Shown here: positions 44,449 to 51,607 of the stretch, in pieces
How the letters are laid out: each line of letters opens with the position of its first letter
Numbering within the stretch: position 1 is the first letter of the stretch
From: Pseudomonas hunanensis
Lineage (GTDB): Bacteria > Pseudomonadota > Gammaproteobacteria > Pseudomonadales > Pseudomonadaceae
Direction of reading: 5' to 3'
NCBI RefSeq assembly: GCF_013393325.1
Contig: NZ_QJRC01000098.1
Location: 394,704-458,703, forward strand
Length of the DNA stretch: 64,000 nucleotides
The notes under the pieces: generated by a model
Told to the model about the DNA's origin: nothing
Seen by the model: the letters and a program-made list of their open reading frames with translations, nothing else
The model's database searches: none
Position numbers and translations under genes: made by a program

Positions 44449-45417
44449 TCAGAACTGGCCGCCAACCTGCTGCAACCACTCGCCGACATCCCGGTAAATC
44501 CCATCCACCTGCCCCACAATCCCCGACATGCGCAAAAAGTCATGGGTCAACCCCTCAACCCGCGCAAAGGTCACCGCCGTGCCCCCTGCCAGCAACCAGT
44601 CACGATACGCGATGCCTTCATCATGCAACGGGTCGTACTCGGCCACGAACAGGTAAGCCGGTGCCAGCGGTGTACGCAGCGTCGACAGCAACGGCGATAC
44701 CCGCCAGTCCAGCCGCTGCTCAGGCTGCGGCGCATAGTGCTGGTAGAACCACTCCAGCGTGGGCGTCTCCAGCAGATAGCCCTCGGCATGCTCGCGGTGC
44801 GAAGCCCGTTGGCAGGAAATATCGGTCACCGGGTAGAACAGCAGCTGCCCTAGCGGCTTGAACGCCAGTGCTTCGGGTTGCTCGACCGCCGTGATGGCCA
44901 GCACTGCCGCCAGGCTGGCGCCCACGCTGTCCCCCGCCAACACCACCCGGCGGTTATCCAGGCCCAGCGTCGCTGCCTGTTCGGCCAGCCAGTTGGCGAC
45001 ATCCAGCACGTCGTGCAAGGCCACCGGAAACTGCTGTTCCGGTGCCAGCCGGTAATCCGCCGCCAGCACCGCAAATTCGCCCAAGGCCGCCAGGCGGCGG
45101 CAAACCGAATCGTGCGAGTCGAGGCTGCCAACCACATAGCCGCCCCCGTGCAGGTAGAAAATCACCGGCTGCAAGGCAGCGCTGGCCTCGCCTTGGCGAT
45201 ACAAGCGCGCACCCAGGCGGGCGCCATCGCGCGCGGTAACCTGCAGTTCGCTGACCGTGACATTGCCCGGCGGGCTCGGGTCGAGCACCTGCGAGCTGCC
45301 GGCGAACTCGGCGCGGGCCTGGGCCACGTCCATCGCGTGCATGGGCAGGCTCCTGCCCGTCAGCCGGCCAAACTCGACCAATTCCAGAAATGCCGCCAGA
45401 TCAGGGTGCAGTGCCAT
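44449..45417 (-). CDS. Alpha/beta hydrolase, hormone-sensitive lipase family
   Basis: A 322-residue cytoplasmic esterase-type hydrolase. The oxyanion-hole HGGG is at residues 90-93, the nucleophile Ser164 in GDSVGAS, the acid in VAEYDPLHDEG and the His in GLTHDFLRM. Its natural substrate is unknown. The ATG at 45417 follows AAGGAACC. It sits inside the pyoverdine region, opposite the JmjC gene, with an iron-starvation-like box (one mismatch) 45 nt upstream. That location suggests a role in siderophore hydrolysis, editing or precursor supply, but nothing in the protein proves it. Confidence 0.85.
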   Translation of the reverse strand: MALHPDLAAFLELVEFGRLTGRSLPMHAMDVAQARAEFAGSSQVLDPSPPGNVTVSELQVTARDGARLGARLYRQGEASAALQPVIFYLHGGGYVVGSLDSHDSVCRRLAALGEFAVLAADYRLAPEQQFPVALHDVLDVANWLAEQAATLGLDNRRVVLAGDSVGASLAAVLAITAVEQPEALAFKPLGQLLFYPVTDISCQRASHREHAEGYLLETPTLEWFYQHYAPQPEQRLDWRVSPLLSTLRTPLAPAYLFVAEYDPLHDEGIAYRDWLLAGGTAVTFARVEGLTHDFLRMSGIVGQVDGIYRDVGEWLQQVGGQF

Positions 45418-45461
45418 GAGGGTTCCTTGGGTGAACAATGTGACTCGAACATCCCTACGGG

Positions 45462-45485
45462 ACGTAGCAGCGCACCGAAAAATTA
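45462..45485 (-). promoter_or_regulatory. Iron-starvation-like box of the hydrolase gene
   Basis: TAATT-N16-CGT on the minus strand, one mismatch from TAAAT-N16-CGT, 44 nt before the ATG. The same variant precedes the siderophore-interacting protein gene. Confidence 0.5.
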
Positions 45486-45498
45486 CCCGCCACACGGC

Positions 45499-45522
45499 TA
45501 AATCGTTGGTGCAGGCGCTCGT
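45499..45522 (+). promoter_or_regulatory. Iron-starvation box of the JmjC gene
   Basis: Exact TAAAT-N16-CGT in a GCTAAAT context, 36 nt before the GTG start. Confidence 0.82.
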
Positions 45523-45558
45523 TACTCCTGCACAACGAAAGACCGCCAGAGGCACACC

Positions 45559-46680
45559 GTGGACCTTCAGAGCATCCTCAGCAAACTGTTCGCCAACGCC
45601 CATGCCGTCGGCATAGAAGGCGTATTCCAGTTCGTTTTTGGCCAGGACCAGGCCTTCTGGTCGGAGGTGCGCGACAGCAGCCGCACAGGCGCCGGCCGGC
45701 ACAACGCCCCGGATGTCACCATCGAGGTGGCCGAGCGCGACTTCCTGGGCATCATGGGCGGCACCGCCAACGTCGAGGAACTGTTCGCCAGCGCACGCCT
45801 GAAGATCACCGGCAACATGGGCCTGGCCACCCTGCTGCCGCAGATCATCAGTAACGCGCGCCGTGGCGCCACAGCGGCCAAAGTGTCGATGAACCAGCGT
45901 TACCCGACCCCGGCCCGCCTCAGCGAGCGGGTGTCGGCCGCGCAGCCAGTACAGCGCGAGGTGGCACGCATTGCCCGCAACGACATGCCACTGTCACGTT
46001 TCCAGAGCGAGTACCTGGTGCATGGCACACCGGTGGTCATCAGCGATGCCCTGCAGGACTGGCCACTGTTCACCATGGGCCGCCAGGCATCGCTGGAGCA
46101 TTTCGCCGAACTGCAGGGCATCACCCGGCACGGTGACTACGTGAAGAAAACCTTCTCCACCGACCGTGACTTCCGCTCTACGTCCATGGCCGAATTCATC
46201 GCCTCGCTGGACACCCCGGCCAAACCCGGTGAAACCCCAGCCTACATGGGCAACAACATCGTGCCGGAGAAGCTGCTGACGCTGATCCGCCACCCGCAGT
46301 ACTTCAGCCGCGACAAATTCATCGCACCGCGCATCTGGATCGGCCCCAAGGGCACCCTGACGCCCCTGCACCGTGACGATGCCGACAACCTGTTCGCCCA
46401 GGTCTGGGGGCAGAAGTCGTTCATCCTTGCCGCGCCGCATCACCGCCCTGCCCTGGGCACCTGGTCGACCAGCCCCAAGGGCGGTCTCGATGGCTGTGAT
46501 TTCAACCCCGACGCACCGGATTACCAGCGCTTCCCGGCGGCGCGCGACGTGCCGTTCCTACGCGTGGTGCTGCAGGCTGGCGACCTGCTGTTCCTGCCCG
46601 AGGGCTGGTTCCACCAGGTGGAGTCGGTGTCCACGTCGCTGTCGGTGAACTTCTGGGTGAACTCCGGGCGCGGCTGGTAA
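45559..46680 (+). CDS. SCP2-like/JmjC-type cupin protein, putative Fe(II)/2-oxoglutarate oxygenase
   Basis: A 373-residue protein with two parts. The first (about residues 5-105) resembles an SCP2-type lipid/sterol-carrier domain (VTIEVAERDFLGIMGGTANVEELF, LKITGNMGLATLL). The second (about 140-373) is a JmjC/cupin-8 domain. Its iron ligands are His271 and Asp273 (TPLHRDDADN) and His352 (GWFHQV), with Lys286 in GQKSFIL placed to hold 2-oxoglutarate. It is predicted to be a hydroxylase; the substrate could be a siderophore precursor, a peptide or a lipid. It starts with GTG at 45559 behind AGAGG. The iron-starvation box upstream and the reductase gene downstream tie it to iron acquisition. Confidence 0.78.
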   Translation: MDLQSILSKLFANAHAVGIEGVFQFVFGQDQAFWSEVRDSSRTGAGRHNAPDVTIEVAERDFLGIMGGTANVEELFASARLKITGNMGLATLLPQIISNARRGATAAKVSMNQRYPTPARLSERVSAAQPVQREVARIARNDMPLSRFQSEYLVHGTPVVISDALQDWPLFTMGRQASLEHFAELQGITRHGDYVKKTFSTDRDFRSTSMAEFIASLDTPAKPGETPAYMGNNIVPEKLLTLIRHPQYFSRDKFIAPRIWIGPKGTLTPLHRDDADNLFAQVWGQKSFILAAPHHRPALGTWSTSPKGGLDGCDFNPDAPDYQRFPAARDVPFLRVVLQAGDLLFLPEGWFHQVESVSTSLSVNFWVNSGRGW

Positions 46681-46695
46681 CTGCAGCGTCGGGGT

Positions 46696-46719
46696 TAATT
46701 TGCGGCGCCAGCGGCTCGT
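46696..46719 (+). promoter_or_regulatory. Iron-starvation-like box of the siderophore-interacting protein gene
   Basis: TAATT-N16-CGT, one mismatch from the exact box, 34 nt before the ATG at 46754. Confidence 0.5.
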
Positions 46720-46753
46720 CCCTAGAGGAAACCGCTTGCAAAAGGACCCCCGC

Positions 46754-47722
46754 ATGTCCAGCTCCGCCAGCATCACCCAAGCGCTGCAACAAGGCCTGCG
46801 CCGCCTGATCAAAGGCCGCGCACCGGCCACCGGCGCCTACCGTATCTTCGACCTGGTGCTTGCCCGGCGTATCCACCTCAGCCCGTCGCTGACCCGCCTG
46901 GTGTTCACCGGCCCGGATGTCGCCCAGATGCTCACCCTGGCGCCGGACCAGCGCGTAAAGCTGCTGTTTCCCGCCCCCGACGGCTCATTGCCCAACCTGA
47001 GCAACGAGCTGCACTGGAAGGCCGCGCACAGCGCCTTGCCACCCGCCCAACGTCCACCGATGCGCACCTATACCATCCGCGCCCTGCGTTGCGAGGCACT
47101 GGAGGTGGATGTCGACTTCGTTCTGCATGGCGTCAACGGCCCCGCCTCGGCCTGGGCCACCCACGCGCAAGTGGGTGACGGCTTGCAGATGGTGGCGCCC
47201 AACCTGGCCTACGCAGGCGACCCCGGTGGCTACGAATGGAATCCGCCGCAAGGTGTACGCAATGTGCTGCTAGTCGGTGATGAAACGGCGTTGCCAGCGA
47301 TTGCCGGCATTCTTGAGCAGTTGGCCGACAACCAGCCCGACCTGGCGGTGCAGGCGTTCATCGAGGTACCGCTGGAGGCGGATTGCCTGGACCTGCGCCA
47401 TGGCAACGCCACCGAGCTGCACTGGCTGCCGCGTGAGGTGTTGCAGTGCGAACACGGCCAGGCCATGCAGCATGCCGTGCGTGAGCTGGCCAGCCTGCCG
47501 CAGGGGCATGCTGCACCGCGAGCGAAGCTGGAAGAAGTGGATATCGATACGCGCATTCTGTGGGAACAGGCAAGCAGCACCCGCAGTGTGTTCCATGCCT
47601 GGGTAGCGGGTGAATCGGCGACGGTGATGGATATTCGCCGGTACCTGATCAAAACGCGCGGGCTGCAGCGGGAGTGCCTGACCTTGATGGGGTATTGGCG
47701 GGCCGGGCGGACCTTCGATTGA
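46754..47722 (+). CDS. Siderophore-interacting protein (ferric-siderophore reductase, ViuB-like)
   Basis: A 322-residue FAD-dependent reductase of the SIP family. The FAD-binding strand MRTYTIRALR (RxYTxR type) and FVLHGVNGPASAWATHAQVGD are typical. A C-terminal NAD(P)H domain starts VLLVGDETALPAIAGILEQL and ends AWVAGESATVMDIRRYL...LMGYWRAG. Such enzymes reduce Fe(III)-siderophore in the cytoplasm. Pyoverdine iron is normally released in the periplasm, so its presence in this locus is unusual. The ATG at 46754 follows AAAGGA. It lies 73 bp after the JmjC gene. Confidence 0.9.
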   Translation: MSSSASITQALQQGLRRLIKGRAPATGAYRIFDLVLARRIHLSPSLTRLVFTGPDVAQMLTLAPDQRVKLLFPAPDGSLPNLSNELHWKAAHSALPPAQRPPMRTYTIRALRCEALEVDVDFVLHGVNGPASAWATHAQVGDGLQMVAPNLAYAGDPGGYEWNPPQGVRNVLLVGDETALPAIAGILEQLADNQPDLAVQAFIEVPLEADCLDLRHGNATELHWLPREVLQCEHGQAMQHAVRELASLPQGHAAPRAKLEEVDIDTRILWEQASSTRSVFHAWVAGESATVMDIRRYLIKTRGLQRECLTLMGYWRAGRTFD

Positions 47723-47731
47723 AGTGAAAAT

Positions 47732-47756
47732 GCCGGGGCCGCTGCGCAGCCCCGGC
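47732..47756. terminator. Hairpin between convergent reductase and aminotransferase genes
   Basis: GCCGGGGC / GCCCCGGC stem with a 9-nt loop, shared by the two convergent genes; no T-run. Confidence 0.6.
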
Positions 47757-47762
47757 GCCTGG

Positions 47763-49154
47763 TCACACCGATGCGATCAGCGCCTGGGCAAAGCGCTGCG
47801 CCACGTCGTCGACCTGCTCGTCGCTGATGATCAACGGCGGCAGGAAGCGCACCACCGCGCCATGGCGCCCACCCAGCTCCAGGATCAACCCTCGCTTCAG
47901 GCATTCACGCTGTACCTTCGCCGCCAGCTCGCGGTTGGCCACTGGGTGACCCAAGGCATCCAGCTTGCCCTGCGGGTCCACCAGCTCTACCCCGAGCATC
48001 AACCCGCGCCCGCGCACATCACCCAACTGCGGATACTCCCGCTGCAGCTGCAACAGGTGCTGACGCAAGCGCAGCCCCATGGCCTCGGCATGCTCGGCCA
48101 AGCGGTGCTCGACCAGGTAGTTGATCACCGCAGAACCCGCTGCCATGGCCATCTGGTTGCCACGGAAGGTGCCGGCATGCGCACCTGGCTTCCAGGTGTC
48201 CAGCCAGTCGCGGTACACCACCACCGCCAGCGGCAGGCTGCCGCCAATGGCCTTGGACAAGGTGACCACGTCCGGCACGATGCCGGCATGCTCGAAGGCG
48301 AACATACGCCCGGTACGGGCGAAGCCGCTCTGGATTTCATCAATGATCAGCGCTACGCCGGCCTGCTCGGTAATCCGGCGCACCCCCTTTAGCCACTCGA
48401 TATCCGCTGGAATAACCCCGCCCTCGCCCTGTACCACCTCAAGGATCACCGCCGCCGGCAGAGGCACGCCGCTTTCCGGGTCGAGCAGCAGGTTTTCCAG
48501 GTAATGCAGGTTGGCCTTGACCCCGGCTTCGCCTCCCAGGCCGAACGGGCAGCGGTAGTCGTAGGGGTAAGGCATGAACTGCACGCCGTTACCGAGCAAG
48601 GCGCCCAGCGGCTGTTTCGGCCCGTGGCTGCCCATCAGCGCCAGCGCCCCTTGGCTCATGCCATGGTAGGCGCCATGGAACGCCAGCACCGTGCTGCGGC
48701 CAGTGGCCGTGCGCACCAGCTTGAGCGCCGCCTCCACCGCATCGGTGCCGGTCGGGCCGCAGAATTGCACCTTGGCCTCTCGGCGCAGCGCCTCGGGCAG
48801 GATGGCGAACAGGTCCTGGACAAAACGGTCCTTGACCGGCGTGGTCAGGTCCAGGGTGTGCAGGGGTAGCTCATCGGCCAGTACCCGCTGGATCGCCTCG
48901 ACCACCACCGGGTGGTTATGGCCCAGCGCCAGCGTGCCGGCGCCGGCCAGGCAGTCGATGAACTGGCGGCCTTCGACATCTTCCACATAAATACCGCGGG
49001 CACGCTTGAGCGCCAGCGGAATGCGCCGCGGATAGCTGCGGGCATTGGATTCCTGTTGCTGCTGGCGTTGCAGCAAGGGCGAATCGGTGAATTCGTACAA
49101 GGACTGCGGCACGCTGGCCGGCGGAACCTGGGCAAGGCTGGAAGCGGTGGACAT
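47763..49154 (-). CDS. pvdH: Diaminobutyrate-2-oxoglutarate aminotransferase (PvdH-like)
   Basis: A 463-residue class III PLP aminotransferase. The PLP Lys is in VTLSKAIGGSLPLAVVVY, the Asp in LIIDEIQSGFARTGRMFAFEH and the phosphate loop in CGPTGTDAVEAALKL. The opening SNARSYPRRIPLALKRARGIYVEDVEG is that of the DABA aminotransferases, which make L-2,4-diaminobutyrate from aspartate semialdehyde for the pyoverdine backbone. An exact iron-starvation box lies upstream, supporting the PvdH assignment. It is transcribed toward the SIP gene. Confidence 0.88.
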   Translation of the reverse strand: MSTASSLAQVPPASVPQSLYEFTDSPLLQRQQQQESNARSYPRRIPLALKRARGIYVEDVEGRQFIDCLAGAGTLALGHNHPVVVEAIQRVLADELPLHTLDLTTPVKDRFVQDLFAILPEALRREAKVQFCGPTGTDAVEAALKLVRTATGRSTVLAFHGAYHGMSQGALALMGSHGPKQPLGALLGNGVQFMPYPYDYRCPFGLGGEAGVKANLHYLENLLLDPESGVPLPAAVILEVVQGEGGVIPADIEWLKGVRRITEQAGVALIIDEIQSGFARTGRMFAFEHAGIVPDVVTLSKAIGGSLPLAVVVYRDWLDTWKPGAHAGTFRGNQMAMAAGSAVINYLVEHRLAEHAEAMGLRLRQHLLQLQREYPQLGDVRGRGLMLGVELVDPQGKLDALGHPVANRELAAKVQRECLKRGLILELGGRHGAVVRFLPPLIISDEQVDDVAQRFAQALIASV

Positions 49155-49200
49155 AGGTGAATCCTCGCAAGCAAGCGAATGAGCGGTTATCGCTTGGGAA

Positions 49201-49224
49201 ACGCTTGAGTGCTGGGAGGATTTA
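49201..49224 (-). promoter_or_regulatory. Iron-starvation box of pvdH
   Basis: Exact TAAAT-N16-CGT on the minus strand in a GCTAAAT context, 46 nt before the ATG. Confidence 0.85.
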
Positions 49225-49252
49225 GCGGTTGTTACTGAATTTTACTCTGCCT

Positions 49253-49358
49253 GTGCCGGCCCTTTCGCGGGGTAAACCCGCTCCCACAGGGATCCCACTC
49301 CCCTTGAACCTGTGCAACACCTGTGGGAGCGGGTTTACCCCGCGAAAGGGCCGGTACA
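49253..49358. repeat. Inverted pair of P. putida REP elements
   Basis: Two nearly perfect 38-bp arms in opposite orientation (49253-49290 and 49320-49357). Each carries the sequence TTCGCGGGGTAAACCCGC and a CTCCCACAGG end, or their complement, separated by about 29 bp. The layout is a BIME-like hairpin between pvdH and the sensor kinase gene; it can fold into a long RNA stem and may insulate the two units. Confidence 0.85.
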
Positions 49359-49369
49359 GGCACTGGAGA

Positions 49370-50692
49370 TCAATGCACCGAACGCGCCGGTACTTGCAAC
49401 AGTACCCGCAACCCATCGCTACGGCTGTCGAACCGCAGGCTACCGGCACAACGCTGCACGATCGCCTGCACGATCGCCAGCCCCAACCCACAGCCACCAC
49501 TCTGCCCATTGCGCCAGAAGCGCTCGGTCAGGTGCTCCAGATCCGCCTCGGCAATCCCCGGCCCATGGTCGCGTACCATGAAGCCCACCTGGCCGTCAGC
49601 CATCTGAACGTCCAGCTCCACCGCCGCTTCGCCGCCATGGCGCAGGGCGTTGTCCAGCAGGTTGCGCAGCGCTGCCACGGCCAAGGGTGCCGGCATGCCC
49701 AGGTAGATTTGCGTCGCTTCTTCCGGCAAGTGCAGCACGATGCGTCGGTTGTCGCCGCCACCGGCATCCTGCACAGCCTGCCGCGCCACCTGTTCGGCGC
49801 TGCACTGCACGCCATCCTCGAACGACAGGCTGCCTTCCACGCGCGCCAGCATCAGCAACTGCTCCAGCGTGCGATGCATGCGGTCGGTGCCCTGCTCGGC
49901 ATGCTCCAGCGCCTGTTCGCGTACGGCACCGTCGGTCATGCGGGCCACCTGCAGATGGGTCTTGATCGCGGTCAGCGGGCTGCGCAGCTCATGCGCGGCA
50001 TCGTCGGTCAGGCGCCGCTCGCGCTCGATGGTCTGGGCAATACGCAGGAACAACTGGTTCTGGGTTTCCAACAATGGCTGCAACTCGCTGGGCATGCCCG
50101 CCACCTGCAGCGGCTCGACACTGTCCGCGCGCCTTCGGCGCAACGCATCGCGCATGCGGTTGAGCGGCTCCAGGCCCTTGCCCAGGCCAATCCACAGCAG
50201 CCCCAGGCTGCCGAGCAGGGCCATCAGCACCGGCGCCGAAGCGGCCAGCAGAATCGACTGGTTCAGTGCTTCGCGTTCCATGTGCCGGTCGGCGGTAGTG
50301 ATGCGCACATCGCCATGGTTGTAGGTGAAGGTGCGCCACAGCGCATCGTCGATGGTCTGGTCACGGAAACCACTGCGCTCGTCGTCCATGGCGCCATCGT
50401 GCTTGTGATTGCTGGCGAGGATCTCGCCGCGCAGCGAGCTGACCTGGCAAGCCATGCCGTCCGGTACGCTGAACTGGTCGGCGGAAAAGTGCGCCTCCCC
50501 GCCCTTGGCGGTGAGCGGCTGCGGCAGCTGGTCGATCAGCCCGGCGACCATGCGCGCCGAGGCCACCAGGCGCTGGTCGAGGGAAAACATCATTTGCTGG
50601 CGCAAGTCCCGCAGCATCCACGCGGCGGCCAGCACCCAGATGATCACGAAGGCACTGCCGAGGATCAGGCTCAGGCGTACCCGCAGGCTCAT
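49370..50692 (-). CDS. Sensor histidine kinase, QseC/PmrB-like
   Basis: A 440-residue inner-membrane kinase. TM1 at about residues 7-27, a periplasmic sensor region (about 30-150) with several His and acidic residues, TM2 at about 150-172, a short HAMP-like linker, the dimerisation/phospho-acceptor His in DDAAHELRSPLTAIKTHL and the ATPase core with NLLDNALRHG, DHGPGI and GLGLAIVQ. Its partner is the regulator gene just upstream, with a 4-nt overlap. The signal is unknown; QseC and PmrB relatives sense metals or host/stress cues. Confidence 0.9.
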   Translation of the reverse strand: MSLRVRLSLILGSAFVIIWVLAAAWMLRDLRQQMMFSLDQRLVASARMVAGLIDQLPQPLTAKGGEAHFSADQFSVPDGMACQVSSLRGEILASNHKHDGAMDDERSGFRDQTIDDALWRTFTYNHGDVRITTADRHMEREALNQSILLAASAPVLMALLGSLGLLWIGLGKGLEPLNRMRDALRRRRADSVEPLQVAGMPSELQPLLETQNQLFLRIAQTIERERRLTDDAAHELRSPLTAIKTHLQVARMTDGAVREQALEHAEQGTDRMHRTLEQLLMLARVEGSLSFEDGVQCSAEQVARQAVQDAGGGDNRRIVLHLPEEATQIYLGMPAPLAVAALRNLLDNALRHGGEAAVELDVQMADGQVGFMVRDHGPGIAEADLEHLTERFWRNGQSGGCGLGLAIVQAIVQRCAGSLRFDSRSDGLRVLLQVPARSVH

Positions 50693-51372
50693 GATGCAGC
50701 CTCGTGCGGTGCCTGCGCCGGGCCCAGGCGGTAGCCCAGGCCGCGCACGGTCTCGACGATGCCGTTACCCAGCTTGCGTCGCAGGTGGTGGATATGCACG
50801 TTCAGGGCATTGCTTTCGACTTCGTCGCTGAACCCGTACACGCAGTCTTTGAGCTGCTCGCTGGACAGCACCCGCCCGGGGTTCTGCAGCAGTGCCTGGA
50901 GCAACGCCTGCTCGCGGCGGGACAGGTCGACCGGCTGCCCGGCCAGGGTCGCCTCGCAGCTGCTGGGGTCGTAACGCAGCGGGCCGTGTTCGATCACGTT
51001 CACCGCCCGCCCGGCCACCCGCCGCAGCAGGGTGTGCAGGCGAGCAGCCAGCTCGCGCAGGTCGAACGGCTTGAGCAGGTAGTCGTCGGCGCCGGCCTGC
51101 AGGCCGTCCACCCGGTCGGTGACGGCATCGCGGGCGGTGAGCACCAGCACTGGCAGCGTTTCGCCCTTCTCGCGTAGGCGGCGCAGCAGCTTCAGGCCGT
51201 CTTCATCGGGCAGGCCAAGGTCGAGGATCATCACGTCGAACTGCGCGGCCTGCAGCATCGCGCGCGCATCGGCGGCATTGCCCACCCGGTCCACGGTCAG
51301 CCCCTGGGCGGTAAGGCCGGCGCAGATACCGGCGGCGATCAGGTCGTCGTCCTCGCAGAGCAGAACGTGCAT
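50689..51372 (-). CDS. OmpR-family response regulator, QseB/PmrA-like
   Basis: A 227-residue regulator. The receiver domain (residues 1-115) has the acidic pocket CEDDD, phospho-acceptor Asp51 in MILDLGLPDEDG, and Thr and Lys in LTARD and YLLKPF. A C-terminal winged helix (about 125-220) ends NALNVHIHHLRRKLG...TVRGLGYRLG. The ATG at 51372 is the family start. Upstream lies a CATAAT-N5-CTTAAT direct repeat resembling a PmrA-type box, consistent with autoregulation. Confidence 0.92.
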   Translation of the reverse strand: MHVLLCEDDDLIAAGICAGLTAQGLTVDRVGNAADARAMLQAAQFDVMILDLGLPDEDGLKLLRRLREKGETLPVLVLTARDAVTDRVDGLQAGADDYLLKPFDLRELAARLHTLLRRVAGRAVNVIEHGPLRYDPSSCEATLAGQPVDLSRREQALLQALLQNPGRVLSSEQLKDCVYGFSDEVESNALNVHIHHLRRKLGNGIVETVRGLGYRLGPAQAPHEAAS

Positions 51373-51406
51373 GGTGGGGCTCCCGCAGTGGTGTGGCTGG
51401 CATTGC

Positions 51407-51434
51407 ACTATAGGGCGATTAAGGGGGGATTATG
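51407..51434 (-). promoter_or_regulatory. Promoter and PmrA-like tandem box of the two-component operon
   Basis: Minus strand: CATAAT-N5-CTTAAT (51418-51434), one mismatch from the tandem CTTAAT-N5-CTTAAT box of PmrA-type regulators. A TATAGT -10 (51407-51412) lies 5 bp further on. The upstream half-site occupies the -35 position, 16 bp from the -10. Confidence 0.45.
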
Positions 51435-51607
51435 GACTGATGCGGAGTGCATGGGGATGGGCACCCGATTCGCGAATAATCACTGAACGCTGAACTTCGC
51501 CTAACACGCAGGCATATGCGTCGAATTTTCCTACAGCCAACACAGAAACCTCCGATGCGAATCCATGATGGTATTTCCCCCTGCACACGCTGTCAGGGAG
51601 ACACCGC

